This document shows, piece by piece, positions 45,767 to 57,240 of a stretch of DNA of 64,000 nucleotides. Numbering within the stretch: position 1 is the first letter of the stretch; each line of letters begins with the position of its first letter. The stretch is taken from the NCBI RefSeq assembly GCF_000004195.4, contig NC_030683.2, positions 71,953,764 to 72,017,763 of the forward strand, written 5' to 3'. The translations under genes were made by a program, and so were the position numbers. Source of the DNA: Xenopus tropicalis. Its lineage: Eukaryota > Chordata > Amphibia > Anura > Pipidae. The notes below the pieces were generated by a model that saw only the letters and a list, made by a program, of their open reading frames with translations, was not told where the DNA came from and did no database searches.

Positions 45767-46221
45767 TAAAAGGGGTGGTTCACCTTTGGGTTAGCTTTTA
45801 ATATGTAACAGAATGTTGTATTCCTAGCAACTTTGCAACTATATATTTTATAGTTTTTGAGACCTTCCTCTTTTTTTCCAGCATTCAAATGGGGGTCACT
45901 GACCCCTCCAGCTAAAAAGTATTGCTTTGTGAGCTACAATGTTTGTTATTATTGTTACTTTTTTATCTTTCTATTCAGGCACCCTCCTATTTGTATTCTA
46001 GTCTTTTATTTAAACCACTGCCTGTTTACTGTAAACAAGATCTTAGCAATCAGATAGCTGTTAATATTCCAAACCAGAAAGCTGCTGAACAGAAAGCTAA
46101 ATAACTAAAGAAAACACAAATAATAAAAACATGAATACCAGCCTCAAATTTTCTTCGAATATTTGTGTCTTCATCATACTAAAAGTTTTAGTTTTAATTT
46201 AAAGGTGAACTACCCCTTTAA
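45767..46221. mobile_element. T2/Kolobok-type MITE (GGGGTGGTTCACC ends)
   Basis: AAAAGGGGTGGTTCACCTTT on the left and AAAGGTGAACTACCCCTTTAA on the right are inverted repeats of the TTAAAGGGG class. Interior blocks such as GGGGGTCACTGACCCC and TAAAAACATGAATACC recur in copies at 51629-52056, 54264-54691 and 63146-63764. No coding capacity. Confidence 0.8.
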
Positions 46222-48038
46222 TGAAGGCGTTGTGATATGGGCGATTTATGAAGAGGAGATACTCATTTGTGCATGATAACTGTTTATTGCTGCATTTTGT
46301 GATTTTTTTATTACAGTGAAGTATCTGAAACCACCCACTCAACACACTCAACATGCATTTATTCTGCATGTGATTTTAACAGTGTATGTGTGTTCTTGTA
46401 AAAATAGTTTCCCCATGCATTTACAAAGTCATGGAGATATAATAAGAAATAATCAAGGGATCACTGCTGAGATCAATCCTCAGTATTCTGTTAGCAAAAG
46501 AGAATCGCAAAGGAGTCTAAAAATGCTATTAAACAACAAATGTTCTGTCTTTTCCAAAGGAAATGGGAAAGCACACTGACAACCTTCCATTTAATTAGTT
46601 AAAAGAGAAGTTTATTAGCGCAACAGTCCTGATGTGTCTCCTGTCTCTTGGCCCGTAGTCATAGGTTATTTGCTTACATGTCATAGGCCTTTGAAAATGT
46701 CTGATTTGAATCTCCCGCAGCAATGGGCTTAAGGCACTCTGCATGAACCAGTGGAACAAAGTGGTGAGCACAAATTTCAATCTTTATTATTTGCTCTGTA
46801 TGAAAGTTTGATCTCCAGTAAGGGACCTGGAATTTATGCACCTGGGCCATTAAGTGAGCAGTCTGGCTAACTTATGTGAGTGCCATTCTTCTGACAATGG
46901 TGATGTTTAGCTGGATAGCTACTGTAGGAGTTATTTACATTACCCTGGGTCACAAGTGCTGGATTGCTAAGGGGCAAAAAATTGCATTTCTTTGTGCTCA
47001 CTTACAGCATAGGAAATGCTGCTCTCTCCACCAATTGCCAAAAATAAAAAAAATTGCAGTCAGTGGAGAGAGCCCTGTTCTTTTTTCATGTGCCCCTTGC
47101 TGATCCCTTGCACATCTTAACTAGGGTGGGAGGATGCCTACGTGCCTTCCCCCCTCCCACATCTATCATTAAAAATGATGTACAGTATTCTGCTTTTCTT
47201 TCCTTTGTGTAATGACATCTGCATGAAGAACAATAGAGTGGAAGATCTTCACTGGAGTTTGGAGGCTGAGAAAACCAGAGAGAGAGGAAAGAATTTGGTC
47301 TAGGGACTTATTGTTATCACCATTAACACCATATGTAAGCACTTGTCAAGAAAATGACTTTAATGAACCTAGCACATGGGTGTATGTGACTGTTTTAAAA
47401 TAATTGCCCTAAGCAATATCTGAGTGATTCCATGTAAGATATTACAGAGTATTCTGAGTAGCTCTACTTTGTTGTTACATTGCATAAATAGGTATGGAGG
47501 AAATGAGTTAAACAGAGTCTTCCGATATAGCACTCAGTGTGCATCATTATAGCTTCCAGAGAATAATCATTAAATACCATTTGATTTCCATTTCTTGTAT
47601 CTTTCATCAAAGGCAGAGCTATTAACATTAGCTATCAATTAAATTATAGTTATTATGGTCATTTTCATATAAAATACCGTATCATGTTATTTCCAGCAGA
47701 AAAAAAATGCATCTGGCACAAGAAAAAAATGTGAGAAATAATGCCCATTGACTTCAATGGATATGTTGCAAGAACAAAATGCACAAGCAAATGCAACACT
47801 TTATGATAGGCCTTGAACATGATCCCTGGCAAATGTGGTTTGTAGTGAAATCCATGATAAATAGCAGAAATATATTTGCAATGTGGAAATATACGGAAAT
47901 ATATTTGCAATGTGGAAATGTATGCCTTTTCTTTTGAGTGACTAAAGGGGATGGTCACCTTCAGACAATAATTCAATAATTTGAACAGCCTGTCAGAAAA
48001 ATATTTTTGTAAATCATCTTTATTATTTATTAACATTG
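46222..48038. other. Noncoding DNA, nothing recognised
   Basis: A local duplication ATATATTTGCAATGTGGAAAT occurs near 47868-47920. The 157-codon minus-strand frame at 47665-48138 runs into a MITE and has no domain. Confidence 0.4.
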
Positions 48039-48225
48039 TACACATATGGGATCCCTTATCCACAAACCAGTTATCCAGAAAGTTCTGAATTACGGAAAGG
48101 CTATCTCCCATAGACTCCATTATAAGCAAATAATTCATTCATTAAAAATGATTTCCTTTTTCTCTGTAATAATAAAACAGTACTTTGTTCTTGATCCCAA
48201 CTAAGATATTCATTCATGCTTTTTA
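48039..48225 (-). mobile_element. Decayed copy of the TA-flanked MITE
   Basis: ACATATGGGATCCCTTATCC, CAGTTATCCAGAAAGTTC and CCATAGACTCCATTATAAGC match, in opposite orientation, the right half of the element at 14919-15247. The left half is missing. Confidence 0.65.
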
Positions 48226-50371
48226 TCTTTTTTTTTTTTTTAATCTTTTAATACAAGTCAACATTTGTGTCAATTTTTTCATTGTTGTGCCAAACTTTTT
48301 CTATTACAGTATTTTTTAACACCCAGGCATTTAATGCACCATTTGGACTGTGATAATATCTTGGGGAATCATGTGAAAGGGTTGAACTTGATTGACGATT
48401 GTATTACAATTGTAATTTTCAATCCAAATGAACTGCATATTATCCCTTTTGAACCAAATAAAGGGAGAATGAAAAGTTAATTACAATAGTAAGACAATGC
48501 CAGATGAGTGCTTTACTGGGAGACTGCTTTTGCTGGCTTTAAATTAAGTTCTGGATTTGAACATCATATTTTTATTGTACTAAAAATTATTTTTTTTCTT
48601 AAATATGTTCACAATATCAAAATATGCCTGATGTCAGTAAGGTGTGTATTACACAGTAGTGTCACTTTGACAGGGAGAACACATTATTGTCCTGTTAATG
48701 TACAATTAATGGTAGATTGGCCATACACAGGAATGGGGTTGTTTGCTGACAAAATCAAATGAGTGGATCTTTCCCTCAATAGCAGCACTACATAATACTA
48801 ATGTAATAATGTTGCAGAATCTCTGCAAACTTCAGTGGCAAAGTATCAAAGGGTGACCAGTTCCATGGCTTCATTGGGTGTTGTTCAACCCAAAACAGGC
48901 CTCTTTCACTGCGGAAGGATTATTACAAGATTAAGCAATTCCTATTAGGCTGGTAGGAGTAAGAGATAGCTAGTGGGCCTGAAATTAAAAGAGAGTAGTC
49001 AAAACATAGTCAAAGGTGAGAAGCTGGAGAGGTCAGTGAACTCACTCAGAACACGTTTGTAGTAGTGATGGGTAAATCTGTCCCATTTTGTTTCACCAGA
49101 AAATTCACAAACTGTGAAAATTTTGTGAAACTCATTAAAGTTAGTGGGCGTTTTCTTCACAGCAACTTTTTCCAATCCACGGCAACTTTCTTTTTGCCAC
49201 GACTTTTTCAGTGCACAATACATTTCAGTCTGTGTGTATTTTTTTGCAGCAAAACCTGGAGAAAAATGTCACTCACTTGTTAAACCAATAAGGTTGCCAA
49301 GCAGGTTAACACATCAGGGTGCCTGATATTACCTAAGTACAATAATGATTCTATGTTCCAATCTGGTGGTAGAGCGAGCTATACAAATCCAAAATAATTT
49401 TCTCATTTCACATTGTTGTGTGGGCATTATTTTGTCTAATAAAGGAGATGCCTAACTTTGAGCAACTACCACCAACAGACACTGGGGTACACTACAGACA
49501 TTGTGCCTATCCTTGCAGTATCACCAGATTGCATCATCATGAGAGAAAGTGCCCATGAAATAAAGGGCCTTTGTGCTGAGTATATTATGACACACACAAG
49601 CAACAATTAGTATGTGGCTCATGTATGATGGAATCTTGGCTTTATTTCAATTTGATTTTTCAGACAGCTCACATTTTGCCTTTTTCAGATTTTCTGGAAG
49701 CTAAGGACCCCCCAGACTTCAGAATTGGCTAAAGTAGTGTTTCTTTTTTCCCAGGGAAACTTTGTCAGCATTTTCCCTTCAGAAAAAGAACCAAACAAGC
49801 AGGGTCTCTGAACTAAAAAATCAGTATAAATATTTGTGTTGCTTGTGGTGGGCACAGCACAGCGATTGGTACGATGGTCGGGGGAAAATAAATGCTCTCA
49901 CTTAGGGAAAGTTGTTGGCAGTAGATGTAATTAGATGGTTTGGCAAGGCAGTATGTTGGAGAGGGAAAGGATAGAAGGACTTAGCAATGCAGCTTCGCTA
50001 TAGTATATGTTTATGTATAAAAGGACTGTCTGAGTTTGTGTTAGATGAGAACAGCTGAAATAATGACTGAATGTAATACACAGTCCTTGTATGGGGATTG
50101 GCTAATATTTGCATTAAAAGGAAGCTCTTGCTGCTGTCTCTATTTTACCAGTTTGGCAAAAGAATGCAAGCACGCATGTGGCAAGAGAAATGTACAGATG
50201 CAGGATACTCCGACCAGTATGGGAAAATGGTCATGGACAATATATCACTTGACCAAATGTAGCCTTTCTGCATATGTACCTGTAAAATTATAAGGATAGA
50301 GCTAGGCCCCTTATTGTCAGGTTCTCTAATAAACCAAATTCCCCTTGGCTTCTGCAACACAAAAATGAACA
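48226..50371. other. Noncoding DNA, nothing recognised
   Basis: A poly(T) run at about 48231. Open frames at 48265-49326 and 50045 are AT-rich and show no domain. Confidence 0.4.
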
Positions 50372-50698
50372 CACAATATTAAATTATTATTTATATCTGT
50401 TATTTATATAGTGCTGTGTATGCAGCATTCTACAGGAGGTAAATATTATTCACATCAGTCCTTGCTTTAGTGGAGCTTACAATATTATAGTCCCTATCAC
50501 ATTCACACACAGTAGGGTCAATTTTATCAGGGGCCACTGAACTTACCAGTGTGTATTTGTAGTGTTGGAGGAAACCAGTTGGAGTAACCAGGGAACACAA
50601 ACAGATATGGGGAGAACATACAAACTCCTCACAAGCCAGAATTGAAGGCAATACCCCAGCACTAGCATGGCCCGAGTGCTACCCACTAACCAACCTAC
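50372..50698 (-). mobile_element. tRNA-headed SINE with L2-like 3' tail
   Basis: Read on the minus strand it begins with GGTTAGTGGGTAGCACT (A-box-like), a decayed B box (CAATTCTGGC), then the body block GTTTGTATGTTCTCCCC common to vertebrate SINEs, and ends in TTGTAAGCTCC, GCACTATATAAATAAC and an A/T-rich end. The tail follows the same plan as the L2 LINE tails at 27457 and 32736, so the SINE probably used L2 machinery, as MIR does in mammals. Confidence 0.65.
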
Positions 50699-51628
50699 CA
50701 ATAGAGATATTATTTGCTATTTTAAACTGAATATTGGGTCTGTTTCATTACATTTTTCTCATCCAGATTTTGCTCCTTGAGCAGTGGGATGATTGGAAGC
50801 AGTGCACTTAAGGTCATAGGCGGATTTTCAATAAGGCTTGGGGAGGCTAAGCCTCCCCAAACCTGCTCTGGCACCCTAAAAATAAAAAAATAAAATAAAA
50901 AAATAAAAAAACCTGGCTCCGTTTCTGTGCTGTCCTGCAAATCTTCTCCTGTCCCTGCAAGCTCCGGGTTCTGCTCTAATCAGCTGTGCTCTGATTGGAT
51001 CTTTCTTCTTGCATATTCTCCAATCAGAGCACAGCTTTCTTGACAGACAGTAAAATTGACCAATCAAGACACAGATGTAGACAGGGATCGGGAAATTTTG
51101 CAAACTGCAGAAATGAAGACTTAAAAAAGAAGAATCTGCAGACTGTAAGTTTACCCATGAACCAGCTTTGAACTTTGCTGCAGTTTTCATCCCACAGGTA
51201 CTATACACAGGTACTATACTGTATATGTTCTAAAGGCTGACCCACTAGCTGAAATTAAATTGTTTTTTGTCATCTGACATTTATAATATCCCCTACCCTA
51301 ACAGATGGAGGGTAAGTTAATTTTTCCCCCGTGACAAAGCTCATTGTGTTTTTATATATTTGTTATGGTTTTTTGCACATTCTATTTTTTTTTTTTTACT
51401 TTTGTCATTGTTTTTTTCATTTATAGTAAGTTACAGTGGGGCCAATGCTGTGTATCAGTGCCAGTGTTATAGTGCCAGGGCCTGAATATCTGCCATCTGT
51501 ACCCACTGCTCCTCATGGCATATAATGTGCTGGTTTTGTATATAAAGACTGTGTCTCGCTGTATATAACATGCCTGGGATGTCAGTACCTGCTGCCTCAC
51601 TTTCTATAAAGCTAACTTAAACACATCT

Positions 51629-52056
51629 AATGGGGAGGTTCACTTTTAAGTTAACTTGTAGTATATTATAGAATGGCCTATTCCTAGCAACTTTGCAATT
51701 GGTCTTCCTAGTTAATTTTATATAGTTTTTGAATAATTTGCCTTTTGCTTCTGCCTCTTTCCAGCTTTCAAATGAGGGTCACTGACCAAAAAGTATTGCT
51801 CTGTGAAGCTAAAGTTTTATTTTTCCATGCAGGCCCCTTAACTATTCATATTCCCATCTCTTGTTTAAACCACTACCTGGTATATAAGACCCTAGCAACC
51901 AGATAGCTGCTGAAATACCAAATGGAGAGCTGCTGAACAAAAAGCTAAATAACCGAAAAACCATTAAAAATAAAAGAGGACCAATTGCAAATTGTCTCAG
52001 AATATCAGTGTCTACATCATATTAAAAGTTAATTTAAAGGTGAACTACCCCTTTAA
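51629..52056. mobile_element. T2/Kolobok-type MITE nested in composite hAT copy A
   Basis: TAATGGGGAGGTTCACTTTT and AAAGGTGAACTACCCCTTTAA are its ends. It is the same family as 45767-46221. The left TTAAAGGGG is mutated in both composite copies, so the change predates their duplication. Confidence 0.75.
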
Positions 52057-52256
52057 CCTAACTGAACACAAATGTATAGAGAACCCCTAACAGAAGTGCA
52101 CGTATGAATGCTTTTACATCCTAAGCATTTTAGGGTTAAAAAAATCCCCCCCACCCGCACTTTTGCACAGTATCCCTGGGAGTCAGTGGGAACTGCCAGA
52201 GGTAGTTGGGAGGTTAATTTTTTACACCAGCAGTGAATCCACTAAGTGTCACATTA

Positions 52257-52584
52257 GGCTGATGCCACATGCGGCGTAGGGCTGATTTTTTCGGCAAGCG
52301 GAAAAACGCTTGCTGAAAATTCAGCCCTACGCCTGCTACTTGTGCCTGCACCCGAATGAATGGGATACGCTCGGGTGCAGGCACATGTAGCCGATATATG
52401 CACGAAAACGAGAGAGAATGCAAAGTCTTGCGTTTTCATGCGTATATCGGCTACATGTGCCTGCACCCGAGCGTATCCCATTCATTCGGGTGCAGGCACA
52501 AGTAGCAGGCGTAGGGCTGAATTTTCGGCAAGCTTTTTTCCGCTTGCCAAAAAAATCAGCCCTACGCTGCATGTGGCATCAGCC
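52257..52584. mobile_element. Palindromic Harbinger-type MITE nested in composite hAT copy A
   Basis: GGCTGATGCCACATG and CATGTGGCATCAGCC are perfect inverted ends with TTA on both sides (52254-52256 and 52585-52587). The body is a long palindrome including GGTGCAGGCACA- and GCCGATATA-type arms. Overlapping ORFs on both strands are artefacts of the palindrome. Confidence 0.85.
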
Positions 52585-52663
52585 TTAGCTGTAGGTCAGT
52601 CTGTGTATGGGCCATCTTTAGCCTCCCCAAACAAAAAAGTCATCCTCCGCCTATGCTGAAGGT

Positions 52664-53247
52664 ATATACAGTACATATCAGGTGTGAGAAGTACATACCT
52701 TGCATTTAAATAAAAAGAGAAAGATGTGCAAGAAAAGACAAATTGTATGATGTTTACCTTGTTCTCCTTCTCTTGCTAATCTATGCATTTTTCCTTATTA
52801 ACCTTTGAAAATCACATTATCTGCAGTGGTTGTGTAACGATGTAAATATACTGATTGTCTGCCCACTAAGGCAACTGAGTACTGGAAAAGTAATTAATAT
52901 TTTAAAGGGTAGTACATGGGAACCACTTTCCATGGGAATGCTTTACTTGTATCAATTCCTGTAATCTTTTCCAGCCCCTCTTAACTGCACACAGATGTCA
53001 GTGAACAATAACAGAATCTTGGGAATATACAAACAGCTTTAATTTAAAGAATAGCACTGTCACATCATTTCTATTCATCTAATGGGACATATGAGTGAAT
53101 GTGTTTGTGGAAGAGGGTGGAATCTAAAAAATATCAAGAGACCAAAATGACTCCACTGTTATCATTATAAATACATCATGGTTGTTGTGAAGTTGCAAAA
53201 AATAAAGTTAAGAAAAATGTAATGGCCAATTTTTACATTTCAGACTA
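52664..53247. other. Spacer between the twin composite elements, left part
   Basis: No coding similarity or repeat ends. AT-rich. Confidence 0.4.
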
Positions 53248-53487
53248 ATAAGGGCTTTGATTTACTTAGTGAGACATCTATGGAGCACATTAATGAATGC
53301 TTTAGCCATAATTTATGAACGCTCAAGCATGTAAAACCTGCCAAGCTTTTTATTTTTTGGTTGGGGAAAAGAGAAACGAATCGGGATATTCGGATGAAAA
53401 AACCACGCAAGAGTTTGGTAACTTCTGTGTGCTTTTGGGATACGAATGCTGAAGCCTAAAGGTTTGAGCATTTATAAATGTGCCCCT
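53248..53487. mobile_element. Probable Harbinger-type MITE, decayed
   Basis: TAAGGGCTTTGATTTACTTAG on the left and TTTATAAATGTGCCCC on the right resemble the ends of 31074-31603. The centre has ACGAATCGGGATATTCG-like palindromic text. Ends are imperfect and the duplication is not clear. Confidence 0.5.
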
Positions 53488-53656
53488 ATGTGTGTTAAAG
53501 CTTTAACACTATATCGAAACAATAAATAGGTCGTAATTTTTTTTGCACTTTGTGCCCTGTCCTGCTCTATAAAAAAATTGCCACAGGTCTCCATACATCA
53601 AATCGGTAATACAAGATTTCATATAAGGTTTTACAAAGTATGCTCAATCCCTTACA
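53488..53656. other. Spacer between the twin composite elements, right part
   Basis: No recognised feature. Confidence 0.4.
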
Positions 53657-53735
53657 CTAGTTTGCATAGGCGGAGGATGACTTTTTTGTTTGGGGAGGCT
53701 AAAGATGGCCCATACACAGACTGACCTACAGCTAA

Positions 53736-54063
53736 GGCTGATGCCACATGCAGCGTAGGGCTGATTTTTTTGGCAAGCGGAAAAAAGCTTGCCGAAAATT
53801 CAGCCCTACGCCTGCTACTTGTGCCTGCACCCGAATGAATGGGATACGCTCGGGTGCAGGCATATGTAGCCGATATACGCATGAAAACGCAAGACTTTGC
53901 ATTCTCTCTCGTTTTCGTGCATATATCGGCTACATGTGCCTGCACCCGAGCGTATCCCATTCATTCGGGTGCAGGCACAAGTAGCAGGCGTAGGGCTGAA
54001 TTTTCAGCAAGCGTTTTTCCGCTTGCCGAAAAAATCAGCCCTACGCCGCATGTGGCATCAGCC
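53736..54063. mobile_element. Palindromic Harbinger-type MITE nested in composite hAT copy B
   Basis: The same nested element as 52257-52584, at the equivalent site and in the same orientation relative to its host, with TAA on both sides. Its presence in both copies shows it was inserted before the host moved. Confidence 0.85.
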
Positions 54064-54263
54064 TAATGTGACACTTAGTGGATTCACTGCTGGTGTAAAA
54101 AATTAACCTCCCAACTACCTCTGGCAGTTCCCACTGACTCCCAGGGATACTGTGCAAAAGTGCGGGTGGGGGGGATTTTTTTAACCCTAAAATGCTTAGG
54201 ATGTAAAAGCATTCATACGTGCACTTCTGTTAGGGGTTCTCTATACATTTGTGTTCAGTTAGG

Positions 54264-54691
54264 TTAAAGGGGTAGTTCACCTTTAAATTAACTTTTAATA
54301 TGATGTAGACACTGATATTCTGAGACAATTTGCAATTGGTCCTCTTTTATTTTTAATGGTTTTTCGGTTATTTAGCTTTTTGTTCAGCAGCTCTCCATTT
54401 GGTATTTCAGCAGCTATCTGGTTGCTAGGGTCTTATATACCAGGTAGTGGTTTAAACAAGAGATGGGAATATGAATAGTTAAGGGGCCTGCATGGAAAAA
54501 TAAAACTTTAGCTTCACAGAGCAATACTTTTTGGTCAGTGACCCTCATTTGAAAGCTGGAAAGAGGCAGAAGCAAAAGGCAAATTATTCAAAAACTATAT
54601 AAAATTAACTAGGAAGACCAATTGCAAAGTTGCTAGGAATAGGCCATTCTATAATATACTACAAGTTAACTTAAAAGTGAACCTCCCCATT
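54264..54691. mobile_element. T2/Kolobok-type MITE nested in composite hAT copy B
   Basis: TTAAAGGGGTAGTTCACCTTT is intact on one side and CCTCCCCATTA is degenerate on the other, matching the state in copy A. Confidence 0.75.
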
Positions 54692-55488
54692 AGATGTGTT
54701 TAAGTTAGCTTTATAGAAAGTGAGGCAGCAGGTACTGACATCCCAGGCATGTTATATACAGCGAGACACAGTCTTTATATACAAAACCAGCACATTACAT
54801 GCCATGAGGAGCAGTGGGTACAGATGGCAGATATTCAGGCCCTGGCACTATAACACTGGCACTGATATACAGCATTGGCCCCACTGTAACTTACTATAAA
54901 TGAAAAAAACAATGACAAAAGTAAAAAAAAAAAAATAGAATGTGCAAAAAACCATAACAAATATATAAAAACACAATGAGCTTTGTCACGGGGGAAAAAT
55001 TAACTTACCCTCCATCTGTTAGGGTAGGGGATATTATAAATGTCAGATGACAAAAAACAATTTAATTTCAGCTAGTGGGTCAGCCTTTAGAACATATACA
55101 GTATAGTACCTGTGTATAGTACCTGTGGGATGAAAACTGCAGCAAAGTTCAAAGCTGGTTCATGGGTAAACTTACAGTCTGCAGATTCTTCTTTTTTAAG
55201 TCTTCATTTCTGCAGTTTGCAAAATTTCCCGATCCCTGTCTGCATCTGTGTCTTGATTGGTCAATTTTACTGTCTGTCAAGAAAGCTGTGCTCTGATTGG
55301 AGAATATACAAGAAGAAAGATCCAATCAGAGCACAGCTGATTAGAGCAGAACCCGTAGCTTGCAGGGACAGGAGAAGATTTGCAGGACAGCACAGAAACG
55401 GAGCCAGGTTTTTTTATTTTTTTATTTTATTTTTTTATTTTTAGGGTGCCTCCCCAAGCCTTATTGAAAATCCGCCTATGCTAGTTTG

Positions 55489-56126
55489 TGCCAATGTTTG
55501 CAAGATACTTTACTTTTTGCAGTCAGAGATACTAATTTAAATTTAATTGGTATGTTTGGAACATGGTAGGAATCCATGCATATGGATGTAGTACATGTAA
55601 ATAGTGCATGGTTAGACTCATACCCAGAACCCCACTGCTGTAAATAAACACTACTTCCCACTGTTCCACCATTTATATTGATCTCTGTTTCTTAGTCCAA
55701 AGCTACATTTCTGGCCACTCTGGGACTTGTCATAATACTGATGGGCCAATAGTACATTTCTATTCTAAAGGGCATAGGTAACAAAAACCAAGTCTTCATC
55801 GGCCAGTAGAGGAATAAACCCTATGAGTCCCTGCAGTAATCTCTTCTTTTGACTCTAAAACACTCTAATAATATCTAATTTATCATAACATTGTATTTTT
55901 GCTGCTCCCTTTTTATCTTCTAGCCTATTTCTGTTTCCTCCTGCTTTTCTCTCATCATTTTGCCTTTTCTGAACTGCTCCTATGTGTTTCTCATATCTAT
56001 CACTGGTTTCTTATCTTGTGTGTCCTTATATCTCTCTTTACTACTAAAGTGTTAGTTCTAATTGTTATTCATCGGGTATGGACATTTTTGGCACCAATAA
56101 TAAAATATTTAAGGGATACTCTAGGG
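55489..56126. other. Noncoding spacer
   Basis: Open frame 55899-56195 is T-rich and hydrophobic, with no domain. Confidence 0.4.
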
Positions 56127-57240
56127 CAGTGCTGTCCAACTTCTGTGGTACCGAGGGCCGGAATTTTTCCGACCTACGAGGTGGAGGGCCGATAATGGAA
56201 GCCAGTTTTGACCACTCCCATTTTTTAAACCGCACCCACTTGAAACCACACCTGTGTTATCACATGACCATACCCATATTAATGGTTGTAGTACAGCAAA
56301 AACCTGCTATACTATGCCTTCCCTACCCTGCCTGTGTGTGCCATACTCTGCCTTCCCTATCCTGCCTGTGTGTGCCATACTCTGCCTTCCCTATCCTGCC
56401 TGTGTGTGCCATACTCTGCCTTCCCTATCCTGCCTGTGTGTGCCATACTCTGCCTTCCCTATCCTGCCTGTGTGCCATACTTTGACTGTGTGTGCCATTC
56501 TTGGCTGGTTTATGCCATACTTGGCCTGTGTGTGCCATACTCTGCCTACCCTACCCTGCCTGTGTGTGCCATACTCTGCCTGTCCTACCCGGCCTGTGTG
56601 TACCATACTCTGCCTGCCCTATGCTGCCTGTGTGTACCATACTCTGCCTGTCCTACCCTGCCTGTGTGTACCATACTCTGCCTGCCCTATGCTGCTTGTG
56701 TGTACCATACTCTGCCTGCCCTATGCTGATTGTGTGTACCATACTCTGCCTGCCCTACCCTGCCTGTGTGTACCATACTCTGCCTGCCCTACCCTGTCTG
56801 TGTGTATGGCACACACAGGCAACCTACAGTGACACAATGTTGGCACTGCTCCTACAGTTTGCACAATAACTATATATTAAAAAAACTTTTTAATTGCAGT
56901 ACCACCTCAGTATATGTTCTTTTTGTAGTGTGCAGGGATTATTTGTGGGTTTCTACTGCTCCTGTGAACAGGAGAACAATGTGGGTGATTACAGCCTGAG
57001 CCTGAGGTGTGAACACTGCAGGGGGTGAACAATGCAGAGATTAAAAGGTGTGAACAACACAGTGGATTACATTTTTTAACAATACAGAGGGATTACAGGC
57101 TGAATCTGAGGTGAGAACCATGCAGGGGGGGCAGTTAATCTCAGTACTGATACCATTTAAAGTTTACACAAGAGTAAGCCATAAAAGCAGCCAGACAGGT
57201 GGGGGGCCACACAGAGGGGGGTCGTGGGCCGCATGACATG
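56127..57240 (+). mobile_element. hAT-like element containing a minisatellite, right end lost
   Basis: The left end CAGTGCTGTCCAACTTCTG followed by GAGGGCCGG is typical of a vertebrate hAT family. The right side contains GGGGGCCACACAG and GTGGGCCGCATG, related to the expected end, but the terminal CAG is not found. The interior is dominated by a 34-bp tandem repeat at about 56310-56815. Confidence 0.65.
56310..56815. repeat. 34-bp minisatellite, about 15 units
   Basis: The unit contains CCATACTCTGCC and CCTGCCTGTGTGTG; for example CCATACTCTG recurs at 56341 and 56375. The left units carry TTCCCTATCC, the right units GCCCTATGCTG or GCCCTACCCTG with TGTGTACC, so two subtypes occupy separate halves. 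Since 34 is not divisible by three, long open frames appear in all three frames of the plus strand. They are not genes. Confidence 0.9.

Larger units (their letters stand above)
50815..52655 (+). mobile_element. Composite hAT-type element, copy A (1841 bp)
   Basis: The ends CATAGGCGGATTTTC and GTCATCCTCCGCCTATG are inverted at CATAGGCGGA. Flanks are CTTAAGGT (50807-50814) and CTGAAGGT (52656-52663), 7 of 8 identical. Inside are an 18-bp inverted repeat with CCAAT boxes (50982-50999 and 51019-51036), a T2-type MITE and a Harbinger MITE. No transposase ORF. Copy B at 53665-55480 is nearly identical in opposite orientation. Confidence 0.8.
53665..55480 (-). mobile_element. Composite hAT-type element, copy B (1816 bp)
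   Basis: Same family as copy A, inverted. Its flanks CTAGTTTG at 53657-53664 and 55481-55488 are a perfect 8-bp target duplication, so it arrived by transposition and not by inverted duplication of copy A. Relative to A it lacks 25 bp (TAAGCCTCCCCAAACCTGCT plus five more) beside its GGC-containing end, which looks like a deletion between short repeats. Confidence 0.85.

Noticed and set aside
47665..48138. 157-codon minus-strand ORF
   Set aside because: Its N-terminal part is the antisense of a MITE shared with 14919-15247 and the rest is AT-rich noncoding text.
52214..54106. Pairs of ORFs on both strands with identical proteins (MGYARVQAHVADI...)
   Set aside because: They are translations of the palindromic MITE nested in the twin hAT elements; opposite strands read alike because of the palindrome.
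50815..55480. A single large palindrome from inverted duplication
   Set aside because: Each arm has its own distinct 8-bp target duplication, which fits two transpositions better.
56310..56815. Regular spacing of repeats suggested a CRISPR-like array
   Set aside because: Units are directly adjacent with no unique spacers, and the context is a vertebrate transposon.
56078..56869. Overlapping ORFs with repeated cysteine/proline motifs, like a secreted repetitive protein
   Set aside because: They come from a 34-bp tandem repeat whose length is not a multiple of three, so every plus-strand frame is open with rotated text.
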